Of a stretch of DNA of 8,134 nucleotides, positions 1-4,187 are shown one piece after another. The notes beneath the pieces are model-generated. The model worked only from the letters and a program-made list of their open reading frames with translations, did not search any database and was not told the origin of the DNA. The stretch lies in assembly GCA_005877565.1 (NCBI GenBank), contig VBOK01000149.1, forward strand, positions 1-8,134. The letters run 5' to 3'. Made by a program: the position numbers and the translations under genes. How positions within the stretch are numbered: the stretch's first letter is position 1; the number at the start of each line of letters is the position of its first letter. The stretch is from Nitrospirota bacterium. Its GTDB lineage: Bacteria; Nitrospirota; Nitrospiria; Nitrospirales; NS-4.

Positions 1-65
1 CGCACCACCTCCTGCTCTCTCTCGCCTCTTCGTTCGAGAATAGTCCACCCGCGGGGCGTCGTCAA
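1..65 (-). promoter_or_regulatory. Leftward promoter and ribosome binding site for a gene beyond the left edge
   Basis: Read on the minus strand, TTGACG (60-65) is followed after exactly 17 bp by TATTCT (37-42), a good sigma-70-like pair (5/6 and 4/6 matches). Downstream lies AGGAGG (8-13), a full Shine-Dalgarno. The start codon would therefore be at or just past base 1. A GTG at 3-5 is probably too close to the AGGAGG to be used. An 8-bp palindrome, CCCGCGGG (48-55), sits in the spacer; it could be an operator but is easily explained by GC-rich composition. The gene itself is outside the window, so its identity is unknown. Confidence 0.45.
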
Positions 66-71
66 CGGGGG

Positions 72-100
72 CTGAAATCGGGGAAGGGCTGCGGTATAGT
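72..100 (+). promoter_or_regulatory. Candidate yqgE promoter with a very short leader
   Basis: CTGAAA (72-77) and TATAGT (95-100) are separated by 17 bp, giving 4/6 and 5/6 matches to the sigma-70 consensus. Transcription would begin near 106-107, only about 7 nt before the ATG at 114. There is no Shine-Dalgarno between the -10 element and the ATG, which fits a leaderless or near-leaderless mRNA. The promoter call is inference from motif and spacing only. Confidence 0.45.
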
Positions 101-113
101 AAAAACTGTAGCC

Positions 114-683
114 ATGGAACGAACGGTTCCGAAAATCACCCGTGGGACCTTCCTGGTCGCCACCCCCCACCTGCGCGACCCCAACTTCCGGCAGGCCGTC
201 GTGCTGATCTGCGAGCACGGGTCCGGAGGCTCACTCGGCCTGGTGATCAACCGGCGCACCGACCAGCACATCATGGAGGTGTTGCCGCAGGCGACCGGGC
301 TCCACGATAAAGCGGGCTTTGTGTACGTCGGCGGGCCAGTGCAAAAGGACAATCTCCTGATTCTCCATCGGGTGGGGCGGGAGGTCCCGGACGCGCGCCA
401 GATCTTTGACGGAGTGTGCCTGGGCGGCGATCTGGCCGTGCTCGAGGACGCCTCCGCGGAAGGCCAGGAAGGAGATCTGATCCGCGTCTATATGGGCTAT
501 GCAGGGTGGGCGCCGGGGCAATTGCAGTTCGAGCTGGCTACGGGCTCCTGGATCGTGCTGCCGGCTGACCTGCAAGTGGTGTTCGCGCGGGACCCGCTCC
601 AAGTCTGGCCGACGATCCTCCGCTCGCTCGGCGGCGCGTACACGCTCTACGCGACCATGCCTCCCGATCCCTCCTTCAACTGA
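114..683 (+). CDS. yqgE: YqgE/AlgH family protein (UPF0301, DUF179)
   Basis: A 189-aa protein of normal length for the YqgE/AlgH family. The family signature runs throughout: LVATPHLRDPNF (14-25), ICEHGSGGSLGLVINR (32-47), the YVGGPV turn (71-76), and RVYMGYAGWAPGQL (124-137) followed by GSWIVLP (144-150). There is no signal peptide or membrane segment, so it should be cytoplasmic. The biochemical role of the family is poorly defined. The name AlgH comes from a link to alginate regulation in Pseudomonas, which should not be assumed here. The start is the only ATG that gives the normal N-terminus; no in-frame GTG or TTG lies just upstream and no Shine-Dalgarno precedes it. The 3' end overlaps the convergent adenylate cyclase gene by 8 bp. 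Confidence 0.95.
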   Translation: MERTVPKITRGTFLVATPHLRDPNFRQAVVLICEHGSGGSLGLVINRRTDQHIMEVLPQATGLHDKAGFVYVGGPVQKDNLLILHRVGREVPDARQIFDGVCLGGDLAVLEDASAEGQEGDLIRVYMGYAGWAPGQLQFELATGSWIVLPADLQVVFARDPLQVWPTILRSLGGAYTLYATMPPDPSFN

Positions 684-2760
684 TCTGTGACTCTACCTTT
701 TCCACCTCTTCCTGATACGGCAGGCTCACCGCGAGTTGAGCGACCAGTTCCGCTGGCACGGCATACAAGTCGGTCTCTTCCCCGATGCCCTTGAGCGCGA
801 ACGTGCACGGCGGCAGATCGTCCGGCAGCACTCCCTGGTTGCGGGCCAGGGCGTAGGTGCGGCGGGCGAGCAGTAGAGCGCCGGCCTCGGCGGCGCTCTC
901 CAGACGCTGAGCCTTGTTGACCTCTGGCCCGATCACCGTGTAGTCCCAGAGGAATTCGGTCCCTAAGTTGCCGACCGTCACGAAGCCGGAGTTGATACCG
1001 ATGCGTATCAGGTGCGGTTCCTGGCCCTGGCTGAGCCAGCGCAAGTTGAGCTCCGTCATCTTCTTCTGCATGGCCAGTCCGGCGCGCACCGCGTTGGCGG
1101 CGTTACGCGCCACCCGTCTCTCCTCCGACTCTTCCCCGCCCCCTTCGGGCTCCGCATCGCCGAAGAAGGCCATAATGCCGTCGCCCATGTATTTGTCCAG
1201 GGTGCCGCCGTACCCGCGCAAGATGATCGTCATGGCGGTCAGGTAGTCCCGCAGGAGCCGCTGGATCTGAAGGGGATCCGACCGCTTGCAGAAGGAGGAG
1301 AAACCCTTGATGTCCGCGAAGAAGATGGTCAGTTCGCGTGTGCGGCCCGCCAGCAGGCGGGGTATAGTTTGGGGATTCTCCTGGATCGCCTTGATCGTCT
1401 GGGGCGGCAGGAAGCCACCCAGCACTGACTGGAACCGCTCGCGCTCCCGATCCACGAAGCGGTAGCGCGTGACCAGAAGAAGGATGGGTGCAAAGCTCAG
1501 CGCCAAGATGGGATTCAGAGCCGGCAGGATGACACCGGCCTTGTTGAACACCTGCTGCAGGGCGAGGAGATAGCTGCCCAGGATCGTGACGAAGCCCACC
1601 AGGACCAGCCACGGTCCGCCCGTAAGGGTAGCCACAGTCAACAGCAGCACAGGCGCGCCTAGGCACAACGCAGATTCAAACTCCGTTGCCTCTCGCAGGA
1701 ACTGCTGCCGCAGGAGCATGTTAAGCAGGTGCAGTTGGATCTCGCCAGAGGGAAAGTCTCCTTCGAACGGGATCGCCACGCGGCTGCCAGATCCGGTTGT
1801 CAAGTTGGAGACGACGACGATCTTGCCTTTGAACCGGTCGGGGAAGCTGGCTTGGCCCGGTGACGATTTAAGCTGATCGAGGATCCAGCTGTAAGGATAA
1901 TGTTGGAAGCGCTCTCCCCAGTGACCGGCATAGTTGATCCAGGTGCGTCCTTGCTTGTCGATGGGGATGACCACCTCTTCCCCTTTGCGGGGCTTGAAGC
2001 GGATCGTTCGCCCTCGGTCGATCCGCACGGATGCGGGATCCACATCCAGTTGCCGGAGGGCGGCGGCCAGAGCCAGAGAAGGCAAAAATCCCCCCTTGAA
2101 GGCGTAGAGCAGAGGCACTTCCCGCAGGACACCGTCCCGGTCGGTGGTGCGCTGAGTGTGGCCCAGCCCTCTGGCTGACTTGACCAAGTCAGGCAGGGGC
2201 AGAGTTATGTCAGCAACAGCAGGGATCTCTCCGAAACCCTTGACCTCCGCCTGCAAGAGGTGCCGGGGCGCCGGAAAGGGGAGTAGCTTCCCTCTTTCGC
2301 CCTCTGCCGCAGGTCTCAAGGCGATGGGGTAGAAGACCATGCCGGCCTGCTGGGTCGCCTCTACCAGCGCCTTGTCCTCGGCGGGGTTCGCGGCCGCATG
2401 GTCGAACAGGAGATCGACTAGCACTGCCCGGGCACCGGATTTACTGAGCAGGTCGAGCACCTGGGCGTGGATGCGCCGGTCCCAGGGCCACCGGCCGAGC
2501 CCGTAGGCGGTCGCCGCGCGGTCGTCGTAGTCGAAGGCCACCACAGTACCTGACTGATTTTGCGTGGGGTCGTCCGACACGGGGAGCGGAGGCCGGTGTT
2601 GGAACCGGAGATCCACCGTCCAGAGCTCGACGGGTTCCAAGAGCGCGGGCTGCATAAAGTTCAGGAGCAGCGGCAGCGTGATGGCGATGGCACCGCAGGC
2701 GAAGATGGCCGAGAAATAGGACCATTTCCACTCGCGGGGGACGAAGCGCATGCTCTTCAT
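676..2760 (-). CDS. CHASE2-domain class III adenylate cyclase
   Basis: A 694-aa membrane-bound signalling enzyme predicted to make cAMP from ATP. The order is: one N-terminal membrane helix (about 14-34); an extracytoplasmic CHASE2 sensor (about 38-345, with typical VVAFDYDD, GRWPWDRRIHAQ and ARAVLVDLLFD stretches); three membrane helices (about 363-380, 384-402, 410-430); a short linker helix; and a cytoplasmic class III cyclase domain (about 474-665). All six catalytic positions are visible: metal-binding D483 (FFADIKGFS) and D527 (KYMGDG), adenine-selecting K523 and D606, and transition-state N615 and R619 (VNKAQRL). The Lys/Asp pair favours adenylate over guanylate cyclase, and the domain should be active as a homodimer. 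The start overlaps the lipoprotein stop as ATGA. A second ATG at 2751 (Met4) is equally well placed behind its own AGGAGG. The ligand of the CHASE2 domain is unknown. Confidence 0.93.
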   Translation of the reverse strand: MKSMRFVPREWKWSYFSAIFACGAIAITLPLLLNFMQPALLEPVELWTVDLRFQHRPPLPVSDDPTQNQSGTVVAFDYDDRAATAYGLGRWPWDRRIHAQVLDLLSKSGARAVLVDLLFDHAAANPAEDKALVEATQQAGMVFYPIALRPAAEGERGKLLPFPAPRHLLQAEVKGFGEIPAVADITLPLPDLVKSARGLGHTQRTTDRDGVLREVPLLYAFKGGFLPSLALAAALRQLDVDPASVRIDRGRTIRFKPRKGEEVVIPIDKQGRTWINYAGHWGERFQHYPYSWILDQLKSSPGQASFPDRFKGKIVVVSNLTTGSGSRVAIPFEGDFPSGEIQLHLLNMLLRQQFLREATEFESALCLGAPVLLLTVATLTGGPWLVLVGFVTILGSYLLALQQVFNKAGVILPALNPILALSFAPILLLVTRYRFVDRERERFQSVLGGFLPPQTIKAIQENPQTIPRLLAGRTRELTIFFADIKGFSSFCKRSDPLQIQRLLRDYLTAMTIILRGYGGTLDKYMGDGIMAFFGDAEPEGGGEESEERRVARNAANAVRAGLAMQKKMTELNLRWLSQGQEPHLIRIGINSGFVTVGNLGTEFLWDYTVIGPEVNKAQRLESAAEAGALLLARRTYALARNQGVLPDDLPPCTFALKGIGEETDLYAVPAELVAQLAVSLPYQEEVEKVESQIS

Positions 2761-3020
2761 CCTCCTGATCCTCCGATCGCTGGCGGCTTTATCGGCGGAG
2801 GCGGGGCTGATGGCTCCTCAGGGGGCTCTGACTTCTTGTCGGGCGTTGTTTCGGTGGCCGCCGCGCGCTTTATCTCTTCGGTAGCTGCCGGCCTCTTTAT
2901 CTCTTTGGATGGTCGGTCTGGCTCCTCGGCCTTTCCGAACCCCGGACCGGTCGCGCAACCAGGCAGGGAAATCGCGAACACACACAGCAGGATGAAGGTG
3001 GCAAGCCGAACTCTCTCCAC
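2757..3020 (-). CDS. Small Pro/Glu/Lys-rich lipoprotein
   Basis: An 87-aa protein with a GTG start. It has a basic N-terminus, a hydrophobic stretch (about 6-18) and the lipobox LPGC with Cys22 as the lipidation site. Mature residue 2 is Ala, so there is no Asp retention signal; outer-membrane sorting is likely if the E. coli Lol rule holds. The mature 66 aa are low complexity: a 9-aa tandem repeat, EIKRPAATE then EIKRAAATE (40-57), a Pro-rich SAPPPPIKPP stretch, and a GGSGG tail. It looks like a flexible tether, not a folded domain, and I cannot assign it to a family. AGGAGAGG (3031-3038) lies upstream of the start. The stop overlaps the cyclase start by 4 bp, so the two are almost certainly co-translated. 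A role in sensing with the cyclase is inferred only from this linkage. Confidence 0.82.
   Translation of the reverse strand: MERVRLATFILLCVFAISLPGCATGPGFGKAEEPDRPSKEIKRPAATEEIKRAAATETTPDKKSEPPEEPSAPPPPIKPPAIGGSGG
2761..2774 (-). promoter_or_regulatory. Twin ribosome binding sites for the cyclase gene
   Basis: On the minus strand, GGAGG (2770-2774) lies 9 nt before the ATG at 2760, and AGGAGG (2761-2766) lies 9 nt before a second in-frame ATG at 2751. Both sites sit inside the last codons of the lipoprotein gene and encode its GGSGG tail. Either start is plausible; the proteins differ by three residues (MKS). Confidence 0.6.
2850..2903 (-). repeat. 27-bp tandem repeat (two units) inside the lipoprotein gene
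   Basis: Units at 2850-2876 and 2877-2903 are identical at 22 of 27 positions and in frame. They encode EIKRAAATE and EIKRPAATE. Of the five changed bases, only one residue difference (Ala/Pro) results, so the copies are diverged but constrained at protein level or fairly old. Confidence 0.85.
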
Positions 3021-3049
3021 TCTTCTGAGTCCTCTCCTAAAGAGAAAAC

Positions 3050-3078
3050 ATGATACGCCTTTTGGGGGAGGGAGTCCA
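3050..3078 (-). promoter_or_regulatory. Candidate promoter for the lipoprotein-cyclase pair
   Basis: On the minus strand TGGACT (3073-3078) and TATCAT (3050-3055) are 17 bp apart, each about 4-5/6 to the sigma-70 consensus. Transcription would start near 3043, about 22 nt before the GTG at 3020. It lies in the 87-bp gap after the membrane-protein gene, which shows no convincing terminator, so read-through from upstream is also possible. Confidence 0.4.
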
Positions 3079-3107
3079 TACTGGCGTCCCGATGTCAGGG
3101 AGATCGC

Positions 3108-3656
3108 TTAAGGTGTGGTCCTTCCAGAAGACTCGTTGCTCTTCGGGCGCTCGCTTGTTAGAGCGCAACCCAGCACGCGGTCGAGCCCCAGCAACCCCTG
3201 GCCGATAAGGACCGTCACGCGCGCTCCGTTGACTCCGCAGAAAGCGTTCCGTAGGTGCACCATTCGTCCGGCATCGAGCTGGACGAACGCGTGGCTGCCC
3301 ATGACGACCGGTTCCTGGTTGGTGCCCAGACTGGTGCCTGGGAGTTCTTGGATGTCGCCCAAGGCGGTGGCGTTGAGGAAAAGGACCGCGACGGTGAGAA
3401 GGAGCCCCGTCGCTCCTCCGAGCAGGAGGCGAGCCCAGACTGGCATGGGCTGTTGGCTTCGCGCAAGCGGGAGTCGCTCGGTGAGCCATACCAGCACGAG
3501 ACCGGCGGGGACGGTGATCAAGAGCAGGCCGTGTTCGGCCGTTGTCTGGTAGGGGGCCGCTTTCGGCGTCTCCGAGAAGATGAAGTAGAAAACTGGCGCG
3601 AGCAGAAACAGCACCGCCGCGCTGATCTCGCGGACGTTCACGCGCCGCTCTACCAT
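3108..3656 (-). CDS. Three-helix membrane protein with an extracytoplasmic C-terminal domain, unknown function
   Basis: I do not recognise this protein. From the ATG at 3656 it has 182 residues. Three hydrophobic helices are visible at about 12-28, 43-59 and 77-99. Positive charges at the N-terminus and in the loop between helices 2 and 3 predict an inside N-terminus and an outside C-terminus. The outside part (about 100-182) holds a hydrophobic core (GARVTVLIGQGLLGLDRVLG), two cysteines (C140, C164) that could form a disulfide, and a polar tail. A longer GTG start at 3683 is open, but AGGAG (3661-3665) sits just before the ATG, and the predicted transcription start (about 3680) lies downstream of that GTG. 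The next gene, on the same strand 87 bp on, is the lipoprotein, so the protein may belong to the same envelope-signalling unit. Confidence 0.72.
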   Translation of the reverse strand: MVERRVNVREISAAVLFLLAPVFYFIFSETPKAAPYQTTAEHGLLLITVPAGLVLVWLTERLPLARSQQPMPVWARLLLGGATGLLLTVAVLFLNATALGDIQELPGTSLGTNQEPVVMGSHAFVQLDAGRMVHLRNAFCGVNGARVTVLIGQGLLGLDRVLGCALTSERPKSNESSGRTTP

Positions 3657-3686
3657 TCGGCTCCTAGGTGTACCATGACTCACTTC

Positions 3687-3715
3687 ACTCTACGGAGATG
3701 GCGCGTCGGAGTCAA
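3687..3715 (-). promoter_or_regulatory. Promoter for the membrane-protein gene
   Basis: Minus-strand TTGACT (3710-3715, 5/6) and TAGAGT (3687-3692, 4/6) are separated by 17 bp. Transcription would start near 3680, giving a leader of about 24 nt that contains AGGAG before the ATG at 3656. It is back to back with the rightward operon promoter, whose -10 is only 10-20 bp away, so the two polymerases may compete. Confidence 0.5.
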
Positions 3716-3724
3716 TCACAGGCG

Positions 3725-3733
3725 TGGTATACT
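3725..3733 (+). promoter_or_regulatory. Extended -10 promoter of the aminopeptidase operon
   Basis: TGGTATACT (3725-3733) matches an extended -10 element (TGn followed by TATACT, 5/6 to TATAAT). No good -35 is found at the right distance, as expected for extended -10 promoters. The predicted start, near 3740, falls at an 8-bp palindrome, CGGCGCCG (3734-3741). This would give a leader of about 75 nt. Confidence 0.45.
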
Positions 3734-3764
3734 CGGCGCCGCTGCTGTGGGCGAACCGTGGGTA

Positions 3765-3794
3765 TGGGAGGGGAGTCTGCCGGGCCCCCTCCCA
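3765..3794 (+). promoter_or_regulatory. Strong hairpin in the operon leader
   Basis: TGGGAGGGG (3765-3773) is perfectly complementary to CCCCTCCCA (3786-3794): a 9-bp stem, mostly G-C, with a 12-nt loop. No U-run follows, so it is not a canonical intrinsic terminator. It lies between the predicted transcription start and the ribosome binding site of the first operon gene. A leader-structure role in mRNA stability or translation control is inference. Confidence 0.5.
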
Positions 3795-3815
3795 CTGTGA
3801 TTGGAGAAGACCTCC

Positions 3816-4181
3816 TTGCGCTTGACTGGACACGTGATCGGCCTGTTGAAGGAATACATGCAGGACCTCGTCGAGCAGGCGCGCCAAGAGACGGAGGCTC
3901 AGCGGTCCTTCGGCTTCACGGCGGCCCCCTACCGGCCCGACCACGCGATCTCGGACTTGCTGGCGATCCTGGACGACCGGATCGAATCGGAAGGCATCCA
4001 GGTCGGATTGCCCGACGTGTTCCTGCACCAGATGTGGAAGCTGTGCGAGGAGGCCCGGCCACATGTCGAGGAAGCCCTCTGGCTGCAGTCCAACCTGAGC
4101 GACGCGACACCATCCAAAGCTCTCACGCGCGAGCGCACCTACCGCGCGCTGATCGAGTACATCGAGAAGCAGACCGAGTGA
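3816..4181 (+). CDS. Unrecognised small helical protein, first gene of the aminopeptidase operon
   Basis: I cannot assign this to a family. From the TTG at 3816 it has 121 residues, no signal peptide and no membrane segment. It looks mainly alpha-helical and acidic, with amphipathic stretches such as HVIGLLKEYMQDLVEQARQ near the N-terminus, AISDLLAILDDRIES in the middle, and RALIEYIEKQTE at the end. One Cys is present in KLCEEARPHVEEALW. The start is chosen because GGAGAAG (3803-3809) lies 6-9 nt before TTG 3816; an earlier TTG at 3801 is in frame but has no ribosome binding site. A small 4-bp hairpin (GGAG with CTCC at 3812-3815) could cover that site. The stop is 6 nt before the M1 aminopeptidase start, so the two are probably co-translated, hinting at a shared process. 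No function can be read from sequence alone. Confidence 0.75.
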   Translation: MRLTGHVIGLLKEYMQDLVEQARQETEAQRSFGFTAAPYRPDHAISDLLAILDDRIESEGIQVGLPDVFLHQMWKLCEEARPHVEEALWLQSNLSDATPSKALTRERTYRALIEYIEKQTE

Positions 4182-4187
4182 GCCACC

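Noticed and set aside
3087..3101. TCCC-N7-GGGA inverted repeat after the membrane-protein stop
   Set aside because: Only a 4-bp stem and no T-run; too weak to call a terminator.
3255..3800. A 181-codon plus-strand open frame opposite the membrane protein
   Set aside because: The product is highly charged with no domain, and it runs through both promoters and the leader hairpin; the minus-strand reading shows clean membrane helices and a ribosome binding site.
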